A stretch of 64,000 nucleotides of DNA from Achromobacter aloeverae (GCF_004121055.1 NZ_PYAL01000003.1:558001-622000), one strand, 5' to 3'; positions 30,583-39,544 are shown, counted from the stretch's first letter. Numbers and translations: made by a program. Notes: generated by a model not told the origin, from the sequence alone.

Positions 30583-31905
30583 TCAGGCGACTTCTTTCAG
30601 CACCTTGCCGATGGTGTCGAAGATCTCCGCGATCTGCGCTTCGTTGATGATCAGCGGCGGCGAAATCGCAAGGATGTCGCCGGTGTAGCGCACCATCACC
30701 CCGGCGTCGAAGCACTTCTTGAACACCTCGGCCGCGCGTGCACCCGGCGCGCCGTCGCGCGGCGACAGCTCGACGCCGGCGACCAGGCCGATGTTGCGCA
30801 CATCGATGACGTGGCGCGCGCCTTGCAACCCGTGGACGGCCTTCTCGAACACCGGCGCCAGTTCGCGGGCGCGGGCGAACAGGTTGTCGCGGCGGTAGAT
30901 ATCCAGGGTGGCGAGGATCGCGGCCGCGGCCAGCGGGTGCGCCGAGTAGGTATAGCCGTGGAAGAACTCGATGCCGCCGTTCACCGCGTTGATGATGGCA
31001 TCATGCACGTCGCGCTTGACCGCCACCGCACCGGCCGGCACGGCCGCGTTGCTGACGCCCTTGGCCATGGTGATCAGGTCCGGCGTCACGCCGAAGTATT
31101 CACTGGCGGTGGCGGCGCCCAGGCGGCCGTAGGCGGTGATGACCTCGTCGAAGATCAGCAGGATGCCATGCTTGGCCGTGATTTCGCGCAAGCGTTCCAG
31201 ATAGCCTTGCGGCGGAATCAGCACGCCGGTCGAGCCGGCCATGGGTTCGACGATGACCGCCGCCACCGTGGAGGGATCGTGCAGGGCCAGGATGCGCTCC
31301 AGCTCGTCGGCCAGGTGCGCGCCCCAGGCGGGCTGGCCCTTGCTGAAGGCGTTCTTTTCCAGGTTGTGGGTGTGCGGCAGGTGATCCACCGACGGCAGCA
31401 GGGCGCCGGAGAACGTTTTGCGGTTGCCCGAGATGCCGCCCACCGAAATGCCGCCGAAACCCACGCCGTGGTAGCCGCGCTCGCGGCCGATCAGGCGGGT
31501 GCGCTGCCCCTCGCCGCGGGCGCGGTGATAGGCCAGGGCGATCTTCAGCGCCGTGTCGACCGACTCGGAGCCGGAATTGGTGAAGAAAATGCGATCCATG
31601 CCAGCCGGCATCAGGCCGGCCACGGCGGTAGCGGCCTCGAATGCCAGCGGGTGGCCCAGCTGGAAGCCCGGCGCGTAGTCCAGGTGCGCGGCCTGGCTGG
31701 CGATGGCCTCGGCGATTTCCTTGCGGCAATGTCCGGCGTTGACGCACCACAGGCCTGCCGTGCCGTCGAGGATCTGCTTGCCGTCCAGCGCCGTGTAATA
31801 CATGTCCTTGGCGCCGGCCAGCATGCGCGGATCGGCCTTGAACTGGCGGTTGGCGGTGAAGGGCATCCAGAGATGCGACAGGTCGGGCATGGCGGGGGCG
31901 TTCAT
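30583..31905 (-). CDS. Omega-amino acid:pyruvate aminotransferase (class III)
   Basis: 440 residues of class III PLP aminotransferases, closest to beta-alanine:pyruvate/omega-amino acid transaminases. Visible features are [17 protein letters not shown] near 52-68, [14 protein letters not shown] for cofactor phosphate binding, [11 protein letters not shown] with the PLP-ring Asp, and Lys282 in [11 protein letters not shown] as Schiff-base lysine. It transfers an amino group to pyruvate, leaving a semialdehyde such as malonate semialdehyde. It is upstream of the dehydrogenase-like gene on the same strand and divergent from a MocR regulator, a typical catabolic arrangement. No L/T/S substrate detail can be read. 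Confidence 0.88.
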   Translation of the reverse strand: MNAPAMPDLSHLWMPFTANRQFKADPRMLAGAKDMYYTALDGKQILDGTAGLWCVNAGHCRKEIAEAIASQAAHLDYAPGFQLGHPLAFEAATAVAGLMPAGMDRIFFTNSGSESVDTALKIALAYHRARGEGQRTRLIGRERGYHGVGFGGISVGGISGNRKTFSGALLPSVDHLPHTHNLEKNAFSKGQPAWGAHLADELERILALHDPSTVAAVIVEPMAGSTGVLIPPQGYLERLREITAKHGILLIFDEVITAYGRLGAATASEYFGVTPDLITMAKGVSNAAVPAGAVAVKRDVHDAIINAVNGGIEFFHGYTYSAHPLAAAAILATLDIYRRDNLFARARELAPVFEKAVHGLQGARHVIDVRNIGLVAGVELSPRDGAPGARAAEVFKKCFDAGVMVRYTGDILAISPPLIINEAQIAEIFDTIGKVLKEVA

Positions 31906-32012
31906 GGGGAGCTCCAGGAGTAGGGCGCGGGATAGCCGGGGAAACCAACTGAGTGGCAGTAGCGGCGATTGTGGCTCCGCCGGATAGGCATGAACATATA
32001 CAATTTGCGCAA

Positions 32013-32053
32013 ATATCCCTTACCGTACAGGGATATCCTGGACAACTGTACAG
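32013..32053. promoter_or_regulatory. Candidate MocR operator between aminotransferase and regulator
   Basis: A perfect inverted repeat ATATCCCT-8-AGGGATAT spans 32013-32036. The hexamer GTACAG occurs twice in the same orientation at 32025-32030 and 32048-32053, 23 bp apart (about two helical turns). The cluster lies in the 158-bp divergent gap, 11-51 bp before the regulator's GTG. Paired direct or inverted sites of this type are used by MocR-family regulators on divergent aminotransferase promoters. Confidence 0.55.
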
Positions 32054-32063
32054 AAATCTAGGC

Positions 32064-33506
32064 GTGGCCGACTATCCTCTCATCGAATTCCAGCCCGTGC
32101 GCGACCGTGCCCGCGCGCCCAGCCTGGTGCAGCAGGTCATCGATGCCATCGCGCGCGCCATCGACACCCAGGCGCTGCGGCCGGGCATGGCGCTGCCGTC
32201 GGTGCGCGACTTCGCGCGCCTGCACGGCGTCAGCACGTTCACCGTGGCCGCCGCCTATGCGCGACTGGCGGCGGCGGGGCGCGTCACGTCCCGTCCCGGC
32301 GCCGGCTATCGCGTGGCTTCCCGGTCCAGCGCGTCGCCGGGCGATGCCGCCGGCGCGCCGCCGCGGCCATGGTCGCCGCCCACCCTGGGCGCGGAATGGC
32401 TGCTGTCGGATGTCTTCGCCGATCACTCCATTCCCGTCAAGTCGGGTTGCGGATGGCTGCCCGGCGAATGGCTCAACGAGGACGGCCTGCACCTGGGCCT
32501 GCGCCACGTCGCGCGCGTGCCCGGCGCCCGTATCGCGGGCTACGGCCATCCGTATGGCTATGCGCCGCTGAGGGCGACCATCGCCGGGCATCTCGCGGGC
32601 CTGGGCTTGCCGGTGCAAGCGGACCAGGTCCTGCTGACGCAAGGCGTGACGCACGGGTTGGACCTGGCCATCCGCACGCTCTTGCGGCCGGGCGACACGG
32701 TGGTCGTGGAGCGTCCCTGCTATGCCAACCTGCTGCCGCTGCTGCGGCTGGCCGGCTTGCGCATCGTGTCGGTGGACCGCGGGCCCGCCGGCCTGGACTG
32801 CCAGGCCCTGGAGCAATTGGCCGCGCTGCACCGGCCGCGCGCGCTGTTCATCAATCCGGTGCTGCAGAATCCCACGGGCGCCACCCTGAGCATGGCCAAT
32901 GCGTTCCAGCTGCTGCGCGTGGCCGAGCAGCACGATATGTGGATCATCGAGGACGATATCTCGCGCGAGCTGGCCGTGGGCGTGGCCCCCATGCTCGCGG
33001 CCCTGGACGGCGCGCGCCGCGTGGTCTATCTCAGCGGTTATTCCAAGGTGGTCAGCCCGTCGGTGCGGGTCGGCTATCTGGTCGCCCACGCCGAGGTGGT
33101 GCGCGACATGGCGCGCACCAAGATGGCGGTGGGCCTGACGTCGCCGGAAATCCTCGAACGCGTCGTGCACCATGCCTTGCACGAAGGACGCTACCAGGCC
33201 CATGTCGCGCGCGTGCGGGAGCGGCTGGCGCTGGCGCACGGCAAGGTGGCGCAGGCGCTGGCCGAACTGGGCATGGCCCTGCATTCGGAACCGCGCGCGG
33301 GCCTGTTCCTGTGGGCCGGGCTGCCGCACGGGTGGCACGGCGGGGCCAATGCGCTGGCCAGCCGTGCGCTGGGCGATGGCATCTGGCTGGCGCCGGGCTC
33401 CTATTTCGATGCGGAGCAGGAGGATATCGCCTGGCTGCGGTTGAACGTGGCCTATTCCGACGATGCGTCGTTGTGGCGCTTCCTGCGCCAGGCGATGGGG
33501 GGATGA
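32064..33506 (+). CDS. MocR-family transcriptional regulator (GntR HTH plus aminotransferase fold)
   Basis: 480 residues. The N-terminal winged helix reads LVQQVIDAIARAID, then RPGMALPSVRDFARLHGVSTFTVAAAYARL with the GntR recognition helix. The rest is a class I aminotransferase-like domain: YGHPYGYAPLRATIAGHL, NPVLQNPTG, and the PLP lysine in SGYSKVVSPSVRVG. Such regulators sense PLP with a substrate amine and control an adjacent pathway. It is divergent from the omega-aminotransferase, the likely target. A GTG start is chosen because the family N-terminus begins there; the frame is open upstream. Confidence 0.87.
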   Translation: MADYPLIEFQPVRDRARAPSLVQQVIDAIARAIDTQALRPGMALPSVRDFARLHGVSTFTVAAAYARLAAAGRVTSRPGAGYRVASRSSASPGDAAGAPPRPWSPPTLGAEWLLSDVFADHSIPVKSGCGWLPGEWLNEDGLHLGLRHVARVPGARIAGYGHPYGYAPLRATIAGHLAGLGLPVQADQVLLTQGVTHGLDLAIRTLLRPGDTVVVERPCYANLLPLLRLAGLRIVSVDRGPAGLDCQALEQLAALHRPRALFINPVLQNPTGATLSMANAFQLLRVAEQHDMWIIEDDISRELAVGVAPMLAALDGARRVVYLSGYSKVVSPSVRVGYLVAHAEVVRDMARTKMAVGLTSPEILERVVHHALHEGRYQAHVARVRERLALAHGKVAQALAELGMALHSEPRAGLFLWAGLPHGWHGGANALASRALGDGIWLAPGSYFDAEQEDIAWLRLNVAYSDDASLWRFLRQAMGG

Positions 33507-33524
33507 ACGGGGGGCGGGCCTGGT

Positions 33525-34076
33525 TCAGCCAGCCTGCCGCTGCCCGGCCTGATTTCGTTCATACTCGACGAAATCGTACGCGTAGCCATTTTCCCCGGGC
33601 TGCGCCTGGCGGGAAATCTCGCGCCATTCATCCGCGGGCAAGGGCGGGAACCAGGCGTCGCCCTCCACGTCCGCCTGGACTTCCGTGGCGACGATCCGCT
33701 GCGCCAGCGGCAACGCGGCCGCATAGATCTGCGCGCCGCCGATCACGCATACCTGCGCCACGTCGGCGCAGGCGGCCAGCGCGGCCGGCAGGCTGCCGAC
33801 CACTTCGGCCCCGGCCGCTGCATACGCAGGGTCGCGGCTGATCACGATATTGCGGCGTCCCGGCAGCGGCCGTCCCAGCGATTCCCACGTCTTGCGTCCC
33901 ATGACGATGGGATGGCCCAGCGTGGTGCGCTTGAAATGCGCCAGGTCGCCCGGCAGCTTCCAGGGCAGGGCATTGTCGCGGCCGATCACGCGGTTGCGCG
34001 CGTAGGCCACCACCAGCGTCAATACGGGGGAGGGCGCCGCGCCGCCGTCCTTGCCGGACGGATTGACCTTCTTCAT
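33525..34076 (-). CDS. folA: Dihydrofolate reductase
   Basis: 183 residues. Typical features are [29 protein letters not shown], with the family's acidic active-site residue in LPGDL, then [20 protein letters not shown] and [13 protein letters not shown]. It reduces dihydrofolate with NADPH. Its ATG overlaps the thyA stop by ATGA, so translation is coupled to thymidylate synthase, which makes dihydrofolate. The ~18-residue N-terminal lead before the family start is slightly longer than usual. Confidence 0.95.
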   Translation of the reverse strand: MKKVNPSGKDGGAAPSPVLTLVVAYARNRVIGRDNALPWKLPGDLAHFKRTTLGHPIVMGRKTWESLGRPLPGRRNIVISRDPAYAAAGAEVVGSLPAALAACADVAQVCVIGGAQIYAAALPLAQRIVATEVQADVEGDAWFPPLPADEWREISRQAQPGENGYAYDFVEYERNQAGQRQAG

Positions 34077-34867
34077 ACCGCGACCTGCCCCTTGATATGC
34101 GGATGCGACTGATAGTCGAGGATCTCGAAATCCTCGTATTCGTAGTCGAACAGGGTCGGCGGCTTGCGCTTGATGCGTAGCTTGGGATAGGGATAGGGCT
34201 CGCGCGACAATTGCAGCTCCACCTGCTCGAAGTGATTGCTGTAGATGTGGCAATCCCCGCCGGTCCAGATGAAATCGCCCGGCTCCAGGTCGCATTGCTG
34301 CGCCACCATGTGGGTCAGCAGGGCATAGCTGGCGATGTTGAAGGGCACGCCCAGGAAGATGTCCGCGCTGCGCTGGTACAGCTGGCAAGACAACTTGCCC
34401 TCGGCCACGTAGAACTGCATGAAGGCGTGGCAAGGCGGCAAGGCCATGTTGGGGATCTCCCCCACGTTCCATGCCGACACGATCAGGCGCCGCGAATCGG
34501 GCGTGCGGCGGATCTGGTCCACCAGCTGGCTGATCTGGTCGATGTGCCCGCCGTCCGGCGTCGGCCAGGAGCGCCATTGGACACCGTAGACCGGGCCCAG
34601 GTCGCCGTTGGCGTCGGCCCATTCGTCCCAGATGGTCACCCCGCGCTCCTGCAGCCAGCGGACATTGGCGTCGCCGCGCAGGAACCACAACAGCTCGATG
34701 AAGATGCTCTTGGTATGCAGCTTCTTGGTCGTGATCAGGGGGAAGCCCTGCGCCAGGTCGAAGCGCATCTGGTAGCCGAAGGTCGAGCGCGTGCCGGTGC
34801 CGGTGCGGTCGGTCTTGGTGACGCCATGTTCGTAGACATGGCGCATGAAGTCTTCGTATTGGGCCAT
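34073..34867 (-). CDS. thyA: Thymidylate synthase
   Basis: 264 residues, the same length as E. coli ThyA. It methylates dUMP with methylene-tetrahydrofolate to give dTMP. Visible motifs are [11 protein letters not shown], the nucleophile Cys146 in [11 protein letters not shown], the RRLIVSAWN arginine block, [20 protein letters not shown], and the C-terminal PHIKGQVAV close to the usual KMPVAV ending. It is upstream of folA in a two-gene operon and 5 bp after the osmC-like gene on the same strand. Confidence 0.97.
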   Translation of the reverse strand: MAQYEDFMRHVYEHGVTKTDRTGTGTRSTFGYQMRFDLAQGFPLITTKKLHTKSIFIELLWFLRGDANVRWLQERGVTIWDEWADANGDLGPVYGVQWRSWPTPDGGHIDQISQLVDQIRRTPDSRRLIVSAWNVGEIPNMALPPCHAFMQFYVAEGKLSCQLYQRSADIFLGVPFNIASYALLTHMVAQQCDLEPGDFIWTGGDCHIYSNHFEQVELQLSREPYPYPKLRIKRKPPTLFDYEYEDFEILDYQSHPHIKGQVAV

Positions 34868-34872
34868 GGGCT

Positions 34873-35319
34873 CTAGGCCGCCTGGGCGGCGTCTTCGCTG
34901 GTGTCGACCACGTCGACCGAGAAAGTCAGCTCGGCGGTCTTGGCCAGCATGGCCGAGGCCGAGCAATATTTCTCGTGCGACAGCTGAACCGCGCGCTCGA
35001 CCGCCGCGCGCGGCAGCTTGTTGCCGGTGACGGTGAAGGCGAAGTGGATCTTCGTGAAGACCTTGGGGTCGGTGTCGGCGCGGTCGGCCTGCAGCTTGAC
35101 GCTGCACCCGGTGACCGCATGGCGGCCACGCTTGAGGATGAGCACCACGTCGTACGCCGTGCAGCCGCCGGTGCCGGCCAGCACCATTTCCATGGGCCGG
35201 AAGGCCAGGTCATGCCCGCCGCCTTCCACGGCGCCGTCCATGGCGGCGATGTGGCCGCTGCCGGAGGTCGCTACGAACAGCATGCCCGAGGGGCCGCCCC
35301 AATCGATCGTGCATTCCAT
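34873..35319 (-). CDS. OsmC family protein
   Basis: 148 residues of the OsmC/Ohr superfamily. The two peroxidatic-type cysteines sit in [13 protein letters not shown] and KYCSASAML. The family reduces organic or lipid hydroperoxides with a redox-active Cys pair; this branch resembles the YhfA-type proteins more than OsmC or Ohr, so the substrate is unsure. It lies just upstream of thyA on the same strand and is divergent from coq7. Confidence 0.87.
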   Translation of the reverse strand: MECTIDWGGPSGMLFVATSGSGHIAAMDGAVEGGGHDLAFRPMEMVLAGTGGCTAYDVVLILKRGRHAVTGCSVKLQADRADTDPKVFTKIHFAFTVTGNKLPRAAVERAVQLSHEKYCSASAMLAKTAELTFSVDVVDTSEDAAQAA

Positions 35320-35509
35320 GTCGAAATCCCGTAATTGCGTAGAGTTGCGCGAGGGCGCCCGCGGGGCGCAGCCTCAAAGCGGAGATCATAGCCGGTCTGT
35401 CCTTGCCCATGCCGGATGCCCCCTGTGGCGACGGGGCAAGCCTTAAATACAATAGGCGTTCGCCGTCACGCGCCGCGTCCGGGCCGCGCGTTGTTACCTG
35501 GAGTCCGTC

Positions 35510-36205
35510 ATGTCGCCGTCCACCCCCGCCACTACGTCCGCCGCTTCCCCTTCCGCCCCGGGTTTCCTGCGGCGCCGCGGCCCGCTGGATGTCCTGCTGG
35601 GGGAGGTCGACCGCGCCTTGCAGGTGCTTTCCAACAACGCCAACGCCAGCCGGGCCTATCCGGCCGGGGCCGAGGTGGGGGACGAACCGCTGACGGCGCA
35701 GGAAAAGCGCCATGCGGCGGGCCTGATGCGCGTCAACCACGTTGGCGAGATCTGCGCCCAGGCCCTGTACCGGGGCCAGGCGGTGGCCTGCGCCGAGCCC
35801 ACCGCCCGCGCCCTGCTGCGCGAGGCTGCCGCGGAGGAAGTCGACCACCTGGCCTGGTGCGCACGCCGCCTGGAAGAGCTGGGCAGCCACGTCAGCCTGT
35901 TCAACCCCCTTTGGTATGCCGGTTCGTTCACGCTGGGCCTGATGGCCGGCCGCGCCGGCGTGCCGCGCAACCTCGGGTTCATGGCGGAGACCGAGCGCCA
36001 GGTGGAAGCACACCTGGACAGCCACCTGAAGGTGCTGCCCGCCCAGGACCAGCGCTCCCGCAACGTGGTCGAGCAAATGAAGCAGGACGAGATCAACCAT
36101 AGGGTGAGCGCCGAACGGGCGGGCGCCACGCCCCTGCCGCTGCCCGTGCGCGGCGCGATGCGGGCGCTGTCGCGGGTGATGACCACTACCGCCTATTGGA
36201 TTTGA
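35510..36205 (+). CDS. coq7: Demethoxyubiquinone hydroxylase (Coq7 family)
   Basis: 231 residues. A non-conserved Ser/Pro/Ala-rich N-terminus (~30 residues) precedes the di-iron four-helix bundle. Iron ligands appear in NHVGEICAQAL, EEVDHLAWC, ETERQVEAHLDSHL and KQDEINHR. It carries out the last ring hydroxylation of ubiquinone synthesis, making 5-hydroxy-ubiquinone from the 6-methoxy precursor, and replaces UbiF in many betaproteobacteria. It is monocistronic and divergent from the osmC-like gene. Confidence 0.94.
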   Translation: MSPSTPATTSAASPSAPGFLRRRGPLDVLLGEVDRALQVLSNNANASRAYPAGAEVGDEPLTAQEKRHAAGLMRVNHVGEICAQALYRGQAVACAEPTARALLREAAAEEVDHLAWCARRLEELGSHVSLFNPLWYAGSFTLGLMAGRAGVPRNLGFMAETERQVEAHLDSHLKVLPAQDQRSRNVVEQMKQDEINHRVSAERAGATPLPLPVRGAMRALSRVMTTTAYWI

Positions 36206-36246
36206 CCGGGGAATACGGCCAAGGACCGGTGCTGCGGACAGGTGCA

Positions 36247-36256
36247 GGGTTAACCC
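36247..36256. repeat. GGGTTAACCC palindrome, copy 1
   Basis: A perfect 10-bp palindrome preceded by CA, 42 bp after the coq7 stop. An identical CAGGGTTAACCC occurs at 36482-36493. Confidence 0.5.
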
Positions 36257-36326
36257 CTTACGTGTCCCCGATATTTCTCTCAGGGGGGCCTTGGGGGCGC
36301 AGGAAGCTTCCCCCCTGGTAGCGGCC

Positions 36327-36332
36327 TATAAT
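36327..36332 (+). promoter_or_regulatory. Consensus -10 box (TATAAT)
   Basis: An exact TATAAT is placed 120 bp after coq7. No good -35 is seen at 16-18 bp. A start near 36339 would give a transcript of about 235 nt ending at the strong terminator at 36575. Confidence 0.45.
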
Positions 36333-36396
36333 GCGATGCACCAAAGCAACATCTGTGCTGGGCTGTAAGTCTGCTAAAAATTTTTCTTGCATCGCA
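36332..36396 (+). repeat. Long-range inverted repeat overlapping the -10 box
   Basis: TGCGATGCA at 36332-36340 and its exact complement TGCATCGCA at 36388-36396 enclose 47 bp that is A/T-richer than the surrounding genome. The left arm begins within the TATAAT. It could be the base of an RNA stem at the 5' end of the putative transcript, or a regulator site. Confidence 0.5.
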
Positions 36397-36483
36397 CAAA
36401 AGTTCTGGTTAATATTCACCCATCGGATGTCGAAACGCAGTCGGCGCGGTGCAAAACCCCGACAGCCTCCGGTAGACCCCACA

Positions 36484-36493
36484 GGGTTAACCC
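36484..36493. repeat. GGGTTAACCC palindrome, copy 2
   Basis: The second copy of the palindrome, within the candidate small RNA, flanked by CA and TTTCG. The spacing of 237 bp from copy 1 does not suggest helical phasing. Confidence 0.5.
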
Positions 36494-36542
36494 TTTCGAC
36501 ATGCCACGGTTGTCTCCTCCACCCTCCTCCTTTGGTGGATTT

Positions 36543-36575
36543 AGCCCAAGATCGCAAGATCTTGGGCTTTTTTTT
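36543..36575 (+). terminator. Strong rho-independent terminator
   Basis: AGCCCAAGATC and GATCTTGGGCT form a perfect 11-bp stem around a GCAA tetraloop (36543-36568). A run of eight T (36568-36575) follows. The plus-strand polarity is clear because the other side has no T-run. It ends either the candidate small RNA or a long coq7 transcript. Confidence 0.9.
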
Positions 36576-36594
36576 ATCCTTTTTCTGTCCTCGT

Positions 36595-36626
36595 CCTCTA
36601 CGGCGTTATTCCTCTACGGCGTTATT
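36595..36626. repeat. Perfect 16-bp tandem duplication
   Basis: CCTCTACGGCGTTATT is repeated exactly at 36595-36610 and 36611-36626, 20 bp after the terminator. It looks like a recent slippage or target-site type duplication. No insertion element is seen beside it. Confidence 0.85.
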
Positions 36627-37111
36627 TATCCCAAGCGCCAGTTGCAGATCGGAGTCTTCAGCCGCGCGGAGACCGCTTCGTGCCGTCGCGGCCCACCATC
36701 CAAGCCGGTTGAGCGAACTTGCCCCGCCGGGAGATCTCCGCGGCGCAAAAGTAGGCGGGGGCCCCGGGCAAAGGCGGCGGCGCCACGCGGCGGTGCCCCA
36801 ATGAAAAAGTGGTGACTGGATGATGCAGCCGCCGCGCAAGCCGCGCGCTGGTGCGCCACGCTCTGGCCCCCTTCCGCCGCGCCCGCACTGAGTGATGGCG
36901 TCGCCGGCCCTGCATGATGTTGATACGTTTCGGCGGGCCAATCGAGGGTGAGACCAGGCCGAGGGGATGTACCTTCTGTACCTCATGAAATTTCCATCGA
37001 AGGCGTTGAGCGGGTTGAGTGTGTGCAAGGGCAAGGACGTCCCGTCCGCGGGGATCGCGTGGTCGCGTTTCCACTAAAATCCCCGGCATCGCTCTCGCTG
37101 TGGAAAACCTT

Positions 37112-38389
37112 ATGTTGCGTATTCAGGACGTCAAACTTGCCGTCGTCGGATTGGGCTATGTCGGCTTGCCGCTGGCGGTGGAGTTTGGCAAGCGGCGAAC
37201 GGTCATCGGCTTCGACATCAATCGGCGCCGGATCGACGAGTTGCAGCGCGGGCATGACCACACCCTGGAAGTCGACGACCAGGAGCTGGCCAGCGCGGCC
37301 GGCCTGGCCTACACCGACGATCGCGCCCGGCTGGCCGAGGCCAATGTCTTCATCGTCACGGTGCCGACGCCGATCGACGCGTACAAGCAACCCGACCTGA
37401 CGCCCCTGGTCCGCGCCAGCGAGACCATAGGCGCGGTGCTCAAGCGGGGCGACATCGTCATCTATGAATCGACCGTCTATCCCGGCGCCACCGAGGAAGA
37501 CTGCGTGCCCGTGCTGGAACGCGTGTCGGGCCTGAAATTCAATGTGGATTTCTACGCCGGCTACAGCCCCGAGCGCATCAACCCGGGCGACAAGGCGCAT
37601 CGGGTCAGCACGATACGCAAGGTCACGTCGGGATCGACGCCGGAAGTGGCGGAGCTGGTCGACCAGCTCTATCGCGAGATCATCACCGCCGGCACGCACA
37701 AGGCGGCGTCCATCCGCGTGGCGGAGGCAGCCAAGGTCATCGAGAATACGCAGCGCGATGTCAACATCGCCCTGATCAACGAACTGGCGCTGATCTTCAA
37801 CAAGATGGGCATCGATACCGAGGCAGTGCTCCAGGCCGCCGGCACGAAGTGGAATTTCCTGCCATTCCGTCCCGGCCTGGTGGGCGGGCACTGCATAGGC
37901 GTGGATCCTTACTACCTGACGCACAAGGCGCAGTCTATCGGCTATCACCCGGAAATCATCCTGGCGGGCCGCAGGCTCAATGACGCGATGGGCAGCTACG
38001 TCGTATCGCAGCTGGTCAAGGCCATGATGCGGCGGCGGATCCATGTGCAGGGCGCGCGCGTACTGGTAATGGGCTTGACGTTCAAGGAGAACTGCCCGGA
38101 CCTGCGCAATACCCGTATTGTCGACATCGTGCGCGAGCTAGGCGAATACAACGTCGCCGTCGACGTCTACGATCCCTGGGTCGAACCCGAGGAGGCCGTG
38201 CATGAATACGGTATAACGCCTGTAAGCCAGCCGCAGGCCGGCGCCTACGACGGCATCGTCCTGGCCGTTGCCCATCGGCAGTTCATGGAAATGGGCTCGG
38301 CGGAGATTCGCGCCTTTGGCAAACCTGAACATGTTTTGTACGACCTGAAGTACGTCCTGGGGCCGGACGAATCCGACCTGCGGCTTTGA
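37112..38389 (+). CDS. tviB: UDP-HexNAc 6-dehydrogenase (TviB/WbpO type)
   Basis: 425 residues of the UDP-glucose/UDP-N-acetylhexosamine dehydrogenases. The NAD-binding [16 protein letters not shown] is at the N-terminus, with [18 protein letters not shown] centrally and the catalytic Cys in [14 protein letters not shown]. The C-terminal half carries [15 protein letters not shown]. Resemblance is to enzymes that make UDP-GalNAcA or UDP-GlcNAcA for capsules and O-antigens. A GTG four codons earlier (37100) is an alternative start. It is followed 31 bp later by a 4-epimerase gene. Confidence 0.9.
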   Translation: MLRIQDVKLAVVGLGYVGLPLAVEFGKRRTVIGFDINRRRIDELQRGHDHTLEVDDQELASAAGLAYTDDRARLAEANVFIVTVPTPIDAYKQPDLTPLVRASETIGAVLKRGDIVIYESTVYPGATEEDCVPVLERVSGLKFNVDFYAGYSPERINPGDKAHRVSTIRKVTSGSTPEVAELVDQLYREIITAGTHKAASIRVAEAAKVIENTQRDVNIALINELALIFNKMGIDTEAVLQAAGTKWNFLPFRPGLVGGHCIGVDPYYLTHKAQSIGYHPEIILAGRRLNDAMGSYVVSQLVKAMMRRRIHVQGARVLVMGLTFKENCPDLRNTRIVDIVRELGEYNVAVDVYDPWVEPEEAVHEYGITPVSQPQAGAYDGIVLAVAHRQFMEMGSAEIRAFGKPEHVLYDLKYVLGPDESDLRL

Positions 38390-38420
38390 GTCGGGGGTCA
38401 TCATCGAAGAAGGTAGAAGC

Positions 38421-39446
38421 ATGACGAATCGCTATCAACAGATTACCGAGGATCTGCGCAAGTCGCCCCGCAAGTGGCTGGTTACCGGCTGCGCCGGTTT
38501 TATCGGCTCGAACTTGCTGGAAACTTTGCTCAAGCTGGACCAGACCGTGGTGGGCTTGGATAATTTCGCCACCGGTTTCCAGCACAATCTCGATGAAGTG
38601 ATGGAGTTGGTCACGGCCGAGCAATGGGCCCGGTTCACCTTTATCGAAGGCGATATCCGCAATATCGACACCTGCCGCCGTGCCTGCACCGGCGTGGACT
38701 TCGTGTTGCACCAGGCGGCGCTGGGCTCCGTGCCCCGTTCGCTGGAAGATCCGCTGACCACCAACGCGGTGAATATCGACGGCTTCCTGAACATGCTGGT
38801 GGCGGCGCGCGATGCTCGCGTGCATGGCTACGTGTACGCGGCGTCGAGTTCCACCTATGGCGACCATCCCGGCCTGCCCAAGGTCGAATCCGAGATCGGC
38901 AATCCGCTGTCGCCTTATGCCGTGACCAAGTACGTCAATGAGCTGTATGCCGACGTATTCGCACGCTCTTACGGGTTCGGCAGCGTCGGCCTGCGTTATT
39001 TCAACGTGTTCGGCAAGCGGCAGGATCCCGATGGCGCGTATGCCGCCGTTATTCCGAAGTGGATCGGCAAGATGATCCGCGGCGAGGACGTCGTGATCAA
39101 CGGCGACGGCGAGACCAGCCGCGATTTCTGCTTCGTCGAGAACGCCGTGCAGGCCAATCTGCTGGCGGCCCTGTCGCAGCCGGAGAAGGCGGCGCAGGTC
39201 TACAACGTGGCCTATAACGCCCGCACCAGCCTGAACCAGTTGTTCGAGCACCTGCGCGCGCAACTGGCCAAGCATGGCGTGAATTACGACAAGGCGCCGA
39301 TCTACGGCGATTTCCGCGCCGGCGACGTGCGCCATTCGCAGGCGGACATAGGCAAGGCCAACGAGCAACTGGGCTACAAGCCCATGCACGACATCCTGGA
39401 AGGGTTGGAGGTTGCCATGCCCTGGTACACGCAGTTCCTGCGTTGA
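38421..39446 (+). CDS. tviC: UDP-HexNAc/UDP-hexuronate 4-epimerase (TviC/WbpP type)
   Basis: 341 residues, an extended short-chain dehydrogenase. NAD-binding [15 protein letters not shown] sits near residue 25, the [14 protein letters not shown] block follows, and the catalytic pair is in [15 protein letters not shown] with the preceding [10 protein letters not shown]-terminal [10 protein letters not shown] and late [10 protein letters not shown] match the WbpP/TviC branch, which interconverts UDP-GlcNAc(A) and UDP-GalNAc(A). Together with tviB it supplies an acidic sugar nucleotide; the using glycosyltransferases are not in this window. AGAAG precedes the ATG. Confidence 0.9.
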   Translation: MTNRYQQITEDLRKSPRKWLVTGCAGFIGSNLLETLLKLDQTVVGLDNFATGFQHNLDEVMELVTAEQWARFTFIEGDIRNIDTCRRACTGVDFVLHQAALGSVPRSLEDPLTTNAVNIDGFLNMLVAARDARVHGYVYAASSSTYGDHPGLPKVESEIGNPLSPYAVTKYVNELYADVFARSYGFGSVGLRYFNVFGKRQDPDGAYAAVIPKWIGKMIRGEDVVINGDGETSRDFCFVENAVQANLLAALSQPEKAAQVYNVAYNARTSLNQLFEHLRAQLAKHGVNYDKAPIYGDFRAGDVRHSQADIGKANEQLGYKPMHDILEGLEVAMPWYTQFLR

Positions 39447-39506
39447 CCGCCGTGGGGGCCGGCCCCCGGGTACGCTCCGTACCTGGGATGGCCGGTGGCC
39501 CAAAAC

Positions 39507-39544
39507 AAAAAGCCCCGCGCCAGCCTGCCTGGCGCGGGGCTTTT
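39507..39544. terminator. Bidirectional terminator between tviC and the phosphomutase gene
   Basis: AAAAGCCCCGCGCCAG and CTGGCGCGGGGCTTTT form a 16-bp stem around CCTGC, with an A-tract on the left and T-tract on the right. It therefore works for the convergent genes on both strands. Confidence 0.92.

Larger units (their letters stand above)
36339..36575 (+). ncRNA. Candidate small RNA with anti-Shine-Dalgarno loop
   Basis: The stretch runs from just after a TATAAT to a perfect intrinsic terminator and has no convincing reading frame. Just before the terminator, TCCACC (36518-36523) and GGTGGA (36534-36539) form a 6-bp stem with loop CTCCTCCTTT. The loop is complementary to GGAGGAG, so it could pair with ribosome-binding sites. 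CU-rich loops of this sort are known from trans-acting small RNAs in several bacteria. No known RNA family was recognised. An alternative is that this is merely the 3' untranslated region of coq7. Confidence 0.5.
36206..37111. other. Gene-free 906-bp region
   Basis: No convincing protein gene is seen; open frames here are short, arginine- or proline-rich, and mutually overlapping. The left half holds the candidate small RNA, a long inverted repeat, two GGGTTAACCC palindromes and a strong terminator. The right half (about 36630-37100) begins with a 16-bp tandem duplication. It then has GC-rich sequence with the look of a dispersed intergenic repeat, but I cannot test that from one window. Confidence 0.6.

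Noticed and set aside
36339-36575. 6S RNA, tmRNA, RNase P RNA or 4.5S RNA
   Set aside because: None of the conserved core sequences of these RNAs was found, so only an unnamed small RNA is proposed.
36606-37034. Minus-strand frames of 77-143 codons in the gap after coq7
   Set aside because: Several overlapping frames, all Arg/Pro-rich, with no ribosome-binding site or motif; treated as non-coding.
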